In this document: positions 37,360 through 46,119 of the stretch, in pieces
Numbering within the stretch: the stretch's first letter is position 1
Layout: each line of letters begins with the position of its first letter
Assembly: GCA_023439305.1 (NCBI GenBank)
Contig: JAEXOO010000032.1
Coordinates: forward strand, 124,001-188,000
Origin: Pseudomonadota bacterium
GTDB lineage: Bacteria > Pseudomonadota > Gammaproteobacteria > Burkholderiales > Burkholderiaceae_B
Reading direction: 5' to 3'
Length of the DNA: 64,000 bases
Notes under the pieces: model-generated
Seen by the model: only the letters and a program-made list of their open reading frames with translations
The model's database searches: none
What the model was told of the DNA's origin: nothing
Program-made: the position numbers and the translations under genes

Positions 37360-38880
37360 GTGAAAGCGTTGCGAAAAAGCGTGATGGGGCTGGCCTTGGG
37401 AGCAGCTCTGATGATGGGGTGGGGGACGGCCAGCGTGGCGGCTGGAAGCGAGTTGAAGATTGCGTTTCCAGTAGACATTCCGTCGTGGGATCCGACCTCG
37501 GTCACTTTTCCCGCCGGTCAGTCCATTTACAAGGCGGTCTTTGATTCGCCCTTGTTCGTGGGGGATGACCTGAAGGTGGCGCCGCGTCTGATCGAGTCCT
37601 GGGAGTGGGCGGACGATCAGGGCATGGCCTTGAAGGTCAAGCTGCGTGACAAGGTCAAGTTTCACGACGGCAGCGACATGAGCGCGCAAGACCTGAAGTT
37701 CACGTTTGACCGTGCCATCAACAAGAAAACGCTGGCGCTCAATGGCATGCTGCCTACGCTCAAGTCAGTGGACGTCACCGGTCCGCTGGAAGCAGTGATC
37801 CATTTCAGCTCGCCAACGCCCACGGCGCCCAAAGGCCTGGCATTCCTGTCGGCCTATATTTTGCCCAAGGCCTATTTCGAGAAGGTGGGAGAGGCGGAGT
37901 TCCTGAAGCGTCCCGTCGGCGCCGGTCCTTACAAACTGAGCGACTATCAGCGCGGTTCGCGCATCACCTTGGAGGCGTTCGAGGATTACTGGCAGGGGGC
38001 GCCGGCCTTGAAGCAGGTGGTATTCGAGATCGTGCCTGACTCTTCGGCTCGTGTCGCGGCGGTGGAATCGGGGCGGGCGGACGTGTCGGTGCAGATACCT
38101 GTGCGCGAGATTACCCGTTTGGAAAAAAATCCCAAGTTGGAAGCCAAGGTCTATCCGTACAGCGAAATTTATATTCTGCAGATGCCCAGTTATGTAGACA
38201 GCTTCAAGGATGCGCATGTGCGTCGCGCCATGAATCTGGCCATCGACAAGGCGGGCCTGTCGCGTGCTTTCTATAAGAACGCCGCCCAGCCCCTGTCGGT
38301 GCTGGCCACCAAGGGATCGCCGGGTGATGTGCCGGATTTGAGCATACCTTTCGACAAGAAAGCAGCGGTGGAGGAGTTGGCCAAGGCGGGCTACAGCACG
38401 CAAAAGCCGCTGACTATTACGCTGTATTCCACCAATAACACGTTCCCGTCCGACTATGACGTGGCCCGTGCGGTGGCGCAGATGTGGAGCCAGATCGGCG
38501 TGCAGACCACGGTGGAAGAAATCACGGTGGCCAAGTACCTGGAGCTGAGCCATTCAGCCAAGTTGACCGGCGTGATGCTGTACAGCTGGGCCAATGCAAC
38601 CGGGGATCCGGAGATCTTCACGGGGCGCATTCTGGATCCGCGTCTGCGCTTTTCCACCTGGAAGGAAGAGCGCCTGGCGGGCACGCTGGATGAGCTGAAC
38701 CGCCAGATGGATGAAGGCAAGCGTGTGGAGGGCTATCAGGCGCTGAACCGCGAGGCGGCTGAACAGGCCTGGAGCCTGCCGGTGTTGCAGTCCATCTCCA
38801 CTATTGCCTACAAGAAGGGGCTCAAACTCAACACCTATCAGACCGGCTACATCCTGCCGCAGGAATACTCCTGGCAGTAA
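37360..38880 (+). CDS. ABC transporter substrate-binding protein, family 5 (oligopeptide type)
   Basis: This 506-residue periplasmic binding protein has a clear signal peptide (VMGLALGAALMMGW...ASVAA, cleavage near residue 28). The family motif region (LKVKLRDKVKFHDGSDMSAQDLKFTFDRA) is present. It begins with GTG, preceded by AAAAGGGG. It is the first gene of binding protein-permease-permease-ATPase-oxygenase-reductase. Family 5 proteins bind peptides but also many non-peptide solutes, so given the oxygenase downstream the ligand may be an aromatic or N-acyl compound. Confidence 0.92.
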   Translation: MKALRKSVMGLALGAALMMGWGTASVAAGSELKIAFPVDIPSWDPTSVTFPAGQSIYKAVFDSPLFVGDDLKVAPRLIESWEWADDQGMALKVKLRDKVKFHDGSDMSAQDLKFTFDRAINKKTLALNGMLPTLKSVDVTGPLEAVIHFSSPTPTAPKGLAFLSAYILPKAYFEKVGEAEFLKRPVGAGPYKLSDYQRGSRITLEAFEDYWQGAPALKQVVFEIVPDSSARVAAVESGRADVSVQIPVREITRLEKNPKLEAKVYPYSEIYILQMPSYVDSFKDAHVRRAMNLAIDKAGLSRAFYKNAAQPLSVLATKGSPGDVPDLSIPFDKKAAVEELAKAGYSTQKPLTITLYSTNNTFPSDYDVARAVAQMWSQIGVQTTVEEITVAKYLELSHSAKLTGVMLYSWANATGDPEIFTGRILDPRLRFSTWKEERLAGTLDELNRQMDEGKRVEGYQALNREAAEQAWSLPVLQSISTIAYKKGLKLNTYQTGYILPQEYSWQ

Positions 38881-38893
38881 GAGGCTCGTGTGT

Positions 38894-38914
38894 CCCGCCG
38901 CGCAAGGCGGCGGG
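38894..38914 (+). promoter_or_regulatory. Intra-operon GC hairpin after the binding-protein gene
   Basis: CCCGCCG (38894-38900) pairs with CGGCGGG (38908-38914), with no T-run after it. Such stems often protect the upstream binding-protein message and lower permease expression. Confidence 0.5.
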
Positions 38915-38962
38915 GCTGTTCGCCGGGTGGGTCCCGGCGCATTTTCTCCTGCGGTTCTGTTC

Positions 38963-39976
38963 ATGAAAAACGTTTGCTTCCTGATGGCGCGCAAGCTCGT
39001 CTTCGTGCTGGTGACAGCGTTCCTGCTGTCCATGATTGTGTTCTTCATGTTGCGCGTCATTCCCGCCGATTCCTTGGGCATGATGCTGCCGCCGTCGGCC
39101 ACCGAGGCCGATGCGCAGGCGCTGCGTGTCGAGTTGGGCATGGATGGCTCGGCGCTGCATCAGTATCAGGTCTGGCTGAGCGGCGTGCTGCGTGGCGACC
39201 TGGGCAATTCCATCTTCTTTCACCAGCCCGTCACCGGCTTGTTGGGCCAGGCCTTGCCGCCCACGCTGGAGCTGGTGTTCATCAGCTTGTTGATGGCTTT
39301 GCTGATCTCCATTCCCGGCGGCATTGTCCTGTATCTGCTGGACAAAAAGAAAATTGAATTTGTTGCTGATTTCGTGCTGGTGCTGTTGCTGTCGGTGCCG
39401 TCTTTTCTTTGGGGCATCATCCTGATCGTCGTGTTCGGTGTGCTGTTTCCCGTGCTGCCTTTCATGGGACGCATGGAAGGTACCCCCGCCGTGGATGGCG
39501 GCACGGGGTTCCTGCTGCTGGACTTGCTGCTGAGCGGTCAGTGGCAGGCGTGGTGGGATGCTTTTTCGCACTTATTGCTGCCTGCGTTGGCGCTGGCGCT
39601 GGCCTTCAGCCCCATTGTGATCCGTGTTCTGCGCTCCAGCCTGATCGAGACGGCTACGAGCCAGTACGTGAACGTGGCGCGGCTGCGCGGTGTCGCGGAG
39701 TGGCGCGTCCTGTTGGTGCACATGCTCAAGAATGCCGCCTTGCCGACATTGACCTTGATTGGCGTGCAGTTCGGCTTCCTGTTTGGCGGCACCTTGCTGA
39801 TCGAAGTCATTTTTTCGTTTCCCGGCATCGGCAATCTGATGGTGCAGGCCATCAAGAACCATGACCTTCCCTTGATCCAGGGTGTGGCCCTGGTGTTCTG
39901 CCTGATGGTGCTGGCTGTCAATTTCTGTGTCGACGGCTTGTACAGCGTCATGAACCCCCGTCTGAGGTCCGCATGA
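38963..39976 (+). CDS. ABC transporter permease (DppB/OppB type)
   Basis: This 337-residue inner-membrane protein has about six helices and the binding-protein-dependent permease loop VNVARLRGVAEWRVLLVHMLKNA (EAA-type, with the usual Glu replaced). The opening MARKLVFVLVTAFLLSMIVFFMLRVIP is standard for DppB/OppB. I used the ATG at 38963; a longer in-frame start would reach back into the binding-protein gene. It overlaps the next permease by 4 bases (ATGA). Confidence 0.92.
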   Translation: MKNVCFLMARKLVFVLVTAFLLSMIVFFMLRVIPADSLGMMLPPSATEADAQALRVELGMDGSALHQYQVWLSGVLRGDLGNSIFFHQPVTGLLGQALPPTLELVFISLLMALLISIPGGIVLYLLDKKKIEFVADFVLVLLLSVPSFLWGIILIVVFGVLFPVLPFMGRMEGTPAVDGGTGFLLLDLLLSGQWQAWWDAFSHLLLPALALALAFSPIVIRVLRSSLIETATSQYVNVARLRGVAEWRVLLVHMLKNAALPTLTLIGVQFGFLFGGTLLIEVIFSFPGIGNLMVQAIKNHDLPLIQGVALVFCLMVLAVNFCVDGLYSVMNPRLRSA

Positions 39977-40857
39977 GCACGGCTGTTTCTTCCTTCTGGC
40001 GGGGACGGCTGCGGCCGGTGCTCGCCCATCCCAAAGTTCTGATCGGCGGCATCCTGGTGCTGATCTTCTCTCTGGTGGCTCTGTTTGCGCCCTGGCTGGC
40101 GCCCAATGATCCCAATGCCCAGGACCTGCTGGCGACCTTGCTGCCGCCGGCCTGGGATGAAGGCGGTCTGGCGCAGTACCCGCTGGGTACCGATGGCCTG
40201 GGGCGTTGCATTCTGTCGCGTCTGATCTACGGCAGTCGCGTCGCGTTCCAGGTGGCGGTCACGGCCGCCGCCGGCACCATGGTGCTGGGCACGGTGCTGG
40301 CTGTCCTGGCTGGTTATATCGGTGGCTGGTTCGATCGCGGAGTCAGTTCGTTGGTGGTGCTGTGGATGGCGTTTCCCCCGGTCGTGTTTTCCATGATGCT
40401 GATGGTGGGCCTGGGCACCGGCCTGTTCAACGTGATCCTGGCCGTGGTCCTGGTGGACTGGACGCGCTTTTACCGGGTGGTGCGGGCCGAAGTGCTGGTC
40501 GCCCGCCAGCGGGACTATGTCTATGCGGCGCACCTGCTCGGGTTTTCGCATCTGCGCATCATGCTGCGCGAGGTGCTGCCCAGCGTGGCACCGCTGATCG
40601 TCACCTTGTTTAGCCTGCAGATGGGGGTGGCCATCGTGGTGGAAGCCATCCTGAGCTTCGTCGGTCTGTCGGTGCCGTCGGATGTGGTGGCCTGGGGCGT
40701 GATGCTGGCCGATGGCCGCGACCAGATCTACCAGGCTGGCTGGGGACTGATGGCCCCGGTCATGGGCATTGTGTTCGCGGTTCTGGGGTTCAATCTGCTG
40801 AGTGACGGCCTGCGTACGACGCTGGATCCTCGGCTCAAGCAACGAGGAGCGCACTGA
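39973..40857 (+). CDS. ABC transporter permease (DppC/OppC type)
   Basis: This 294-residue partner permease has an N-terminal helix followed by the family's NDPNAQDLLATLLPP and HPLGTDxLGR-like segment (QYPLGTDGLGRCILSRLIYG). The EAA loop reads DYVYAAHLLGFSHLRIMLREVLP. It overlaps the preceding permease by 4 bases and the ATPase gene by 1 base, so the importer genes are tightly coupled. Confidence 0.93.
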   Translation: MSTAVSSFWRGRLRPVLAHPKVLIGGILVLIFSLVALFAPWLAPNDPNAQDLLATLLPPAWDEGGLAQYPLGTDGLGRCILSRLIYGSRVAFQVAVTAAAGTMVLGTVLAVLAGYIGGWFDRGVSSLVVLWMAFPPVVFSMMLMVGLGTGLFNVILAVVLVDWTRFYRVVRAEVLVARQRDYVYAAHLLGFSHLRIMLREVLPSVAPLIVTLFSLQMGVAIVVEAILSFVGLSVPSDVVAWGVMLADGRDQIYQAGWGLMAPVMGIVFAVLGFNLLSDGLRTTLDPRLKQRGAH

Positions 40858-42740
40858 TGAACGTGCCGGTCATCGAATTCAAGCAAGTCAGCGTCTCCGT
40901 GCCTGTCCAGGGACAGTCTGTGGAACTGCTGCGCAAAGTGTCTTTTTCCGTGCAGGCGGGACGCACCCTGGGCCTGGTGGGCGAATCGGGGGCGGGTAAG
41001 AGCATGATAGGGCGGGTGATCTCGGGCATGCTGCCCAGCAATCTGCGCCTGTCGTCCGGTCAGGTCTGTTTCAAGGGGGCGCCAGTGACGGGCGCGCAGA
41101 TGCGCCGCTTGCTGGGCCGCAAGATCGCGTTTGTGCCGCAGGAACCCTTGTCCTCGCTGAACCCGGTGCTGACCATACGACAGCAGATGTACGAGCATCT
41201 GGCGCGTCTGGGGATCGCCCGCCGGGAGCGCGAGCAGTATTGCCTGGAGCGGCTGCACGAAGTGGGCCTGCCCGACCCGCCTTCCATGCTGGGACGCTAT
41301 GCGCATGAGCTGTCAGGCGGTCAGTGTCAGCGCATTCTGATCGCCATGGCGTTCTCGGGCGATCCGGAATTGATTATTGCCGACGAGCCGACCACGGCCC
41401 TGGATGTGATCACCCAGGCCCAGATCATCCGCATTTTGCGCGATGTGCAGCAGCGCCACCAGACGGCCGTCATCCTGATTACTCATGACCTGCGCATGGC
41501 GGCTCATGTCTGTGACGAAGTCGCGGTGCTGTATGCCGGCGATGTGGTGGAGCAGGGGCCGGCAGCCGATGTGCTGGACACTCCGTTGCACCCCTACGCC
41601 TGGGCGCTGAAGAACGCCACGCCTGCGTTGAGCGGACCCTTGCAGACCCTGCCGTCCCTGGCCGAGATCATGCCGGGCTTGAAGGACATGCTGGAGTTGC
41701 CGGGCTGTCGCTTTGCGCGGCGCTGCCCGACCCGCAATACGCAGTGCGAGCTGCGCCCTCCTGTGTTGGAGGCCGTGCGCTCCGGCCACTGGGTCAGCTG
41801 TGCGGGGAGCTGTCTGGCCGGTGATGCGACTGCACAAGCGCAGCCGCATGAGCTGCCCGAGCCACCGTCCGCTGATCTGGCACCGCTGCTGGAGTTTCGC
41901 GAGGTCGAACGCAGCTATCGCGTCACCCGCCAAGGGCGCCGCAGCCTGATGTACGCCTTGCGTCCCTTGTCGTTGTGTGTGCGGCCCGGCGAACTGGTGG
42001 GCGTGGTGGGCGAGAGCGGAAGCGGCAAGAGTACGGTGGCGCGCCTGATGGTGGGGCTGCTGCAGCCCAGCGGCGGCCAGGTGCGGGTACAAGGGCAGCC
42101 GCGCGAGCAGTTTTCCGCTGGCGGCGGCGAGTCCTTGTCGCAGACCATACAAATGGTGTTCCAGGATCCGGACTCGGCCTTGAATCCTCGTCGAAGCGTG
42201 CAGCAACTGGTGACGCAGGTGCTGGAGCTGCAGCCCGGCATGACGGCCGAGCAGCGCCGCCGCAAGGCCGATGAACTGATGGCCCAGGTAGGCATCGCCC
42301 AGGATGCGGGCGTGCGCTTTCCGTCGGAGTTGTCGGGCGGGCAGAAGCAGCGCGTCAACATCGCCCGTGCCCTGTGCGTCCAGCCTCGCCTGCTGGTCGC
42401 GGACGAGATCGTATCCGGCCTGGATGTATCAGTGCAGGCGCTGATCCTGAATCTGTTGCTGCGCCTGAATCGGGAACTGGGGGTGGCGGTGGTATTCATC
42501 TCTCACGACCTATCGGTGATTCGTTATCTGTGCACGCGTGTGCTGGTGATGAAGAGCGGCGAAGTGGTCGAGCAGGGTCCGACGGCGCAGGTCTTTGCCC
42601 ATCCGCAGCATCCGTATACCCGTTTGCTGCTGGCCAGTGTCCCGCCCGACGACTCCAGCCGTCCCTGGCCCGCGCCCCTGGCGGCGCAGGCCGACGCTGG
42701 GCTCACGGCAGCCGCCATGTCGCCCGCGTTGGCGCTGTGA
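40857..42740 (+). CDS. Fused double ABC ATPase (DppD-DppF type)
   Basis: This 627-residue protein carries two complete nucleotide-binding domains in tandem, replacing the separate D and F subunits of peptide importers. The first has Walker A GESGAGKS, signature LSGGQCQRI and Walker B LIIADEPTTALD. The second has GESGSGKST, LSGGQKQRV and LLVADEIVSGLD. Between them is the oligopeptide-type Cys-rich tail (CRFARRCPTRNTQCE). It completes a full importer with the upstream genes. In the second Walker B the usual EPT is EIV. Confidence 0.93.
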   Translation: MNVPVIEFKQVSVSVPVQGQSVELLRKVSFSVQAGRTLGLVGESGAGKSMIGRVISGMLPSNLRLSSGQVCFKGAPVTGAQMRRLLGRKIAFVPQEPLSSLNPVLTIRQQMYEHLARLGIARREREQYCLERLHEVGLPDPPSMLGRYAHELSGGQCQRILIAMAFSGDPELIIADEPTTALDVITQAQIIRILRDVQQRHQTAVILITHDLRMAAHVCDEVAVLYAGDVVEQGPAADVLDTPLHPYAWALKNATPALSGPLQTLPSLAEIMPGLKDMLELPGCRFARRCPTRNTQCELRPPVLEAVRSGHWVSCAGSCLAGDATAQAQPHELPEPPSADLAPLLEFREVERSYRVTRQGRRSLMYALRPLSLCVRPGELVGVVGESGSGKSTVARLMVGLLQPSGGQVRVQGQPREQFSAGGGESLSQTIQMVFQDPDSALNPRRSVQQLVTQVLELQPGMTAEQRRRKADELMAQVGIAQDAGVRFPSELSGGQKQRVNIARALCVQPRLLVADEIVSGLDVSVQALILNLLLRLNRELGVAVVFISHDLSVIRYLCTRVLVMKSGEVVEQGPTAQVFAHPQHPYTRLLLASVPPDDSSRPWPAPLAAQADAGLTAAAMSPALAL

Positions 42741-42772
42741 TACCCGATTTACCTGAATTTGAAGGAAGCATC

Positions 42773-44086
42773 ATGAAGTATGCCAAGGACGAGGCCGCGT
42801 TGGACGGCCTGACTCAGGACCATCAGATCCACCGGGATGCCTATCTGGATGAAGAGGTATTCCAGCTTGAAATGGAGCGGCTGTTCAACCGCGCCTGGCT
42901 CTATGTAGGCCATGAAAGCCAGGTGCCCAAGACCGGCGACTATATTTCGGTAACGCTGGCCCAGAGCCCGGTAATCATGCTGCGTCATGGCGATGGCACG
43001 GTGCGCGTGGTGATGAACCGCTGCGCCCACAAGGGCGCCCGCCTGGTCAGCGAATCCAGCGGCAATGTGGGCAAGATGCTGCGTTGTCCCTACCACGCCT
43101 GGACCTACAAGCTGGATGGATCATTGCTGGCGGTACCGCTGAAAAACGCCTACGAGAACACTGGCTTTGCACAGTGTCCGGCGGCTGCCGGCTTGTCCAC
43201 GCCAGGAGGCGTGGATACGTATCGCGGATTTGTCTTCGCCCGTTTAAGCCAGGAAGGCCCGAGCTTGAAAGAGTATTTCGGCGACGTATTGCAGGCGCTG
43301 GACAATATGGCCGATCGCTCGCCGCAGGGCGAGCTGCAGGTGGCCGGCGGTTCCATACGCACCGTCATCAACTGCAATTGGAAAATGTATCTGGAGAACA
43401 TCAACGATACGGTTCATCCGATTTCCACCCACGAGTCCGCGTCCAGCTCGGCGGCCAAGGTCGGCGAAGTCTTCAAGGACGAAGACCCGACCGCGCTGGA
43501 GCAGTTGCTGCCCTTTGGCTCGGGCTATGATTTTTATTCGCGCATGGGGGTGCAGACCTACCCCAACGGGCACAGCATCCTGGGCACCAAGTTCAGCATT
43601 CATACCGATTACTCCGGCATCCCAGGGTATGAAGCCATGATGCGCGAGGCCTGGGGTGAGGAAAAGGCCGCGCGCGTGCTGGGCTTCAATCCGCAGAACG
43701 TGGTCTTCTACCCCAGTATGGCGGCCAAGGGTTCACCCCAGATCATCCGTGTACTCAGGCCACTGGCAGTGGATCAAACCTTGTTGGAAGTATGGGTGTT
43801 TCAGCCCAAGGGCGCGCCCAGTCAGATGCTGGATCGCGGCCTGTCGTACAGCCGCCTGGTGTATTCGCCCATGAGCGTGGTGGCGCATGACGATGTGCAT
43901 TTGTTCGAGAGCCAGCAAGCCAGCCTGAAGGCGCAGGGCAACCCGTGGGTGAACCTGCTGCGCCAATACGACGCGCAGGAGCGTGAGCAGGCCGGCGGCC
44001 TGTTTGACGATGCCAATAACGAATGGGTGATACGCAATCAATACCGTGCCTGGAAACAGGGCATGGCGCAGCAGGAGCAAGAATGA
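42773..44086 (+). CDS. Rieske aromatic ring-hydroxylating oxygenase, large (alpha) subunit
   Basis: This is a 437-residue terminal oxygenase. The Rieske 2Fe-2S ligands are intact: Cys84-x-His86 and Cys105-x2-His108. The mononuclear iron site has the canonical D-x2-H-x4-H (Asp212, His215, His220) in ENINDTVHPISTH, and HDDVHLFESQ later supplies the acidic ligand region. It starts after GAAGGAAG and overlaps the beta-subunit gene. The substrate is unknown. The pairing with a peptide-type importer and a V4R/GntR pair is not one I recognise from a described pathway. Confidence 0.93.
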   Translation: MKYAKDEAALDGLTQDHQIHRDAYLDEEVFQLEMERLFNRAWLYVGHESQVPKTGDYISVTLAQSPVIMLRHGDGTVRVVMNRCAHKGARLVSESSGNVGKMLRCPYHAWTYKLDGSLLAVPLKNAYENTGFAQCPAAAGLSTPGGVDTYRGFVFARLSQEGPSLKEYFGDVLQALDNMADRSPQGELQVAGGSIRTVINCNWKMYLENINDTVHPISTHESASSSAAKVGEVFKDEDPTALEQLLPFGSGYDFYSRMGVQTYPNGHSILGTKFSIHTDYSGIPGYEAMMREAWGEEKAARVLGFNPQNVVFYPSMAAKGSPQIIRVLRPLAVDQTLLEVWVFQPKGAPSQMLDRGLSYSRLVYSPMSVVAHDDVHLFESQQASLKAQGNPWVNLLRQYDAQEREQAGGLFDDANNEWVIRNQYRAWKQGMAQQEQE

Positions 44087-44571
44087 TGAGCATGGACACG
44101 CAGCGCAGCCTGCAGGAGTTTGTCTGGCAGGAAAACGCCTTGCTGGATCAAGGGCGCTTTGATGAGTGGTATGAATTGTTCGCGCACGACGGGCTGTACT
44201 GGATACCCGGCGAATCCGGGCAGGAAAGCCCGCAAGGGCGCATGTGCATCGCCTTGGAAAATCGCATGCTGATGCGTTTGCGGATAGACCGGCTCTCGCA
44301 CCATCGCGCATTTTCCTTGCAGCCGGGGGTAAAGGGCTTGCGTGTGATCCAATCGCCCCGGCTTCAGGCAGAGCAGCCCGACGAGCAGGGATGCTATTCC
44401 GTCCGGACCAATCTGATCTATTCCGAATACCAGAAAAACAAGACCGAAGTCCTGCCCGCGACGGCCTCGTATAGGCTGCGGCCCAGCGGCCAGGGCTGGG
44501 AAATTGTGGAAAAGCGGGTGGATCTTCTGAGTGTGGACGGCTATCTGCCCACGATTCAACTCTTTATCTAG
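44083..44571 (+). CDS. Rieske oxygenase, small (beta) subunit
   Basis: This 162-residue NTF2-like small subunit supports the alpha3beta3 oxygenase. Typical features are the early helix LQEFVWQENALLDQGRFDEWYELFA followed by DGLYWIP, and the final strand region YRLRPSGQGWEIVEKRVDLL. The first ATG (44083) overlaps the alpha stop (ATGA); ATGs at 44086 and 44092 are also in frame. GGAG lies just upstream inside alpha. It ends 7 bases before the flavin-reductase-like gene. Confidence 0.9.
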   Translation: MMSMDTQRSLQEFVWQENALLDQGRFDEWYELFAHDGLYWIPGESGQESPQGRMCIALENRMLMRLRIDRLSHHRAFSLQPGVKGLRVIQSPRLQAEQPDEQGCYSVRTNLIYSEYQKNKTEVLPATASYRLRPSGQGWEIVEKRVDLLSVDGYLPTIQLFI

Positions 44572-44578
44572 GACGGCC

Positions 44579-45190
44579 ATGGACCGCTCGACCACCTATC
44601 GCAGCTTACCGTGCGCCGATATGCAAGACAGCCTGGCCTACCGCTTGCTGACGTCGCTGGTCGTGCCGCGCCCCATTGCCTGGGTGTGCACGCTGGAGGA
44701 GACCGGCAGCGTCAATCTGGCGCCGTTCAGCTCCTTCAACTACGTGGCCCACAGCCCGCCTATGCTGGCCATCAACATCAACCGTACCGAACAAGGCGGC
44801 CTGAAGGACACCGCCCGCAACCTGCAGGCCAACGGCGAATGCGTGGTACAGATGTGCCGATCCTCGGACCTGGCGGCGGTCCATGCCAGCGCCGCCGAAC
44901 ACCCGCCGGGCCACAGCGAAGCCCAGGAACTGGGACTGACCCTGTCACCCGGCCATTACGTGCGCGTACCGCGCCTGGACGGCGCAGCAGTGCAGATGGA
45001 ATGCCGCCTGGACCAGGTAGTCAACCTGGGCCGCGGCGTCAATCAGCTGCACATCCTGGAAGTGCTGGCCTTCCACGTAGACCAAACCTTGCTGGGCGAG
45101 GATGGCAAGGTGGACATGCAAGCCTACCAGCCCCTGGCCCGGCTGGCGGGGCCGTATTATTGTGCGCCGGGGGAGGTGTTGGAGCCGTGA
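44579..45190 (+). CDS. Flavin-reductase-like FMN-binding protein
   Basis: This 203-residue protein has the split-barrel flavin reductase-like fold: YRLLTSLVVPRPIAWVCTL, then VNLAPFSSFNYVAHSPPML and a DTARNLQANGECVVQM strand. Family members bind FMN and are NAD(P)H:flavin oxidoreductases or simply flavoproteins. A Rieske oxygenase normally needs a ferredoxin/FAD reductase, which is missing here, so this protein may replace it or act on the hydroxylated product. It is the last gene of the cluster and no clear terminator follows. Confidence 0.82.
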   Translation: MDRSTTYRSLPCADMQDSLAYRLLTSLVVPRPIAWVCTLEETGSVNLAPFSSFNYVAHSPPMLAININRTEQGGLKDTARNLQANGECVVQMCRSSDLAAVHASAAEHPPGHSEAQELGLTLSPGHYVRVPRLDGAAVQMECRLDQVVNLGRGVNQLHILEVLAFHVDQTLLGEDGKVDMQAYQPLARLAGPYYCAPGEVLEP

Positions 45191-45253
45191 AGGGAGGAGG
45201 GGGCTAATTAGGAGGTGGGTTTTTCGGCCCATTCCAGTCATTCACGCCACAAC

Positions 45254-45634
45254 CTAGCGACATGGGTAGTTCATCGACAGGGCTACCATTCCGGATGTTC
45301 CTCTGCCATATGACTCTATCCGACTGAGATCTTGCGCTTTGATGGTGTTGGCAACTCGAGCGGCAATTTCACGAGGATCAGGGGACTCGTCAGGAGGACA
45401 GAACTGCGGAATACCAACCGGCTTTGCCTTGACGAGATACGCGTGATTAGCAGCGCCATCAATCAGGCCTAGACAATAGGCTGCATGTACTGCATCTTCT
45501 GGCCCTTTCGTTTCTCGAAGATTGCCTAGGATCTCACACCCTCTGAGCAACTGCGGAGTGTTGGTTTTAGTTTGCTGTGCAAACGCTGGGATTACAATTA
45601 CTAAGGCAGCAAAGGTGACGGCGATGTTCTTCAT
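45254..45634 (-). CDS. Small exported protein, Rap1a/Tai immunity-like
   Basis: This 126-residue protein has a signal peptide (KNIAVTFAALVIVIPAFA). Its pattern (a Cys early in the mature part, AAYCLGLIDGAANHAYLV, PQFCPPDESPDP and a C-terminal Cys) resembles the Rap1a/Tai family of periplasmic proteins, some of which are immunity proteins of type VI secretion amidase effectors. No effector gene is adjacent. It is divergent from the 77-residue gene at 45675, in AT-richer DNA than its neighbours. Confidence 0.6.
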   Translation of the reverse strand: MKNIAVTFAALVIVIPAFAQQTKTNTPQLLRGCEILGNLRETKGPEDAVHAAYCLGLIDGAANHAYLVKAKPVGIPQFCPPDESPDPREIAARVANTIKAQDLSRIESYGRGTSGMVALSMNYPCR

Positions 45635-45674
45635 GATGTTTACGTTTCTCCTTAGCCTCTAAGTAGAGCTTACT

Positions 45675-45908
45675 ATGCAAAAAAAAACTGCTGAGCAAGC
45701 GGCCGCTATAGCCAATACGTATTTCCAAGGACGTTGCACCGCTCGGGTGATCGATTTTGGCAATCGGGTAGCATTCGATATGGATGGTGCTGATTCGATT
45801 GATGTCGCAGGTGACCAAGTCTTTGACGTGGATCGCTTCGAGAGGCTTCTCAAAAATTTAGAAGATGGAATGCAATGGTTTGCCGCAAAAGCAAATAAGT
45901 CACTGTAA
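45675..45908 (+). CDS. Hypothetical 77-residue protein
   Basis: I do not recognise this protein. It is small and acidic, with an N-terminal helix (TAEQAAAIANTYFQGRC), a beta-like middle (ARVIDFGNRVAFDMDG) and a C-terminal amphipathic helix (DRFERLLKNLEDGMQWFAAKAN). It has no signal or membrane segment. It starts 40 bases from the divergent exported-protein gene. No clear ribosome site precedes the ATG, so expression is uncertain. Confidence 0.45.
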   Translation: MQKKTAEQAAAIANTYFQGRCTARVIDFGNRVAFDMDGADSIDVAGDQVFDVDRFERLLKNLEDGMQWFAAKANKSL

Positions 45909-46119
45909 ATCCTACTTGTTGAGCGTCGGCTCTTGGCCGATTGTGGCCAAAGGCTTGTGGCAGACTCCGATCCATTGCAGTCCTTTCCATTTCTGGTTTG
46001 AGGGGCTGTAATAGCTCAGCAATCGAAATACACCTCCGGGCAACTGATAGCGAAAGCAGCTGTAGTTCTTATGGTTCGATGAAAGGGTATGCGTAGAGGT
46101 CGTCGCTATTGATGTAGGC

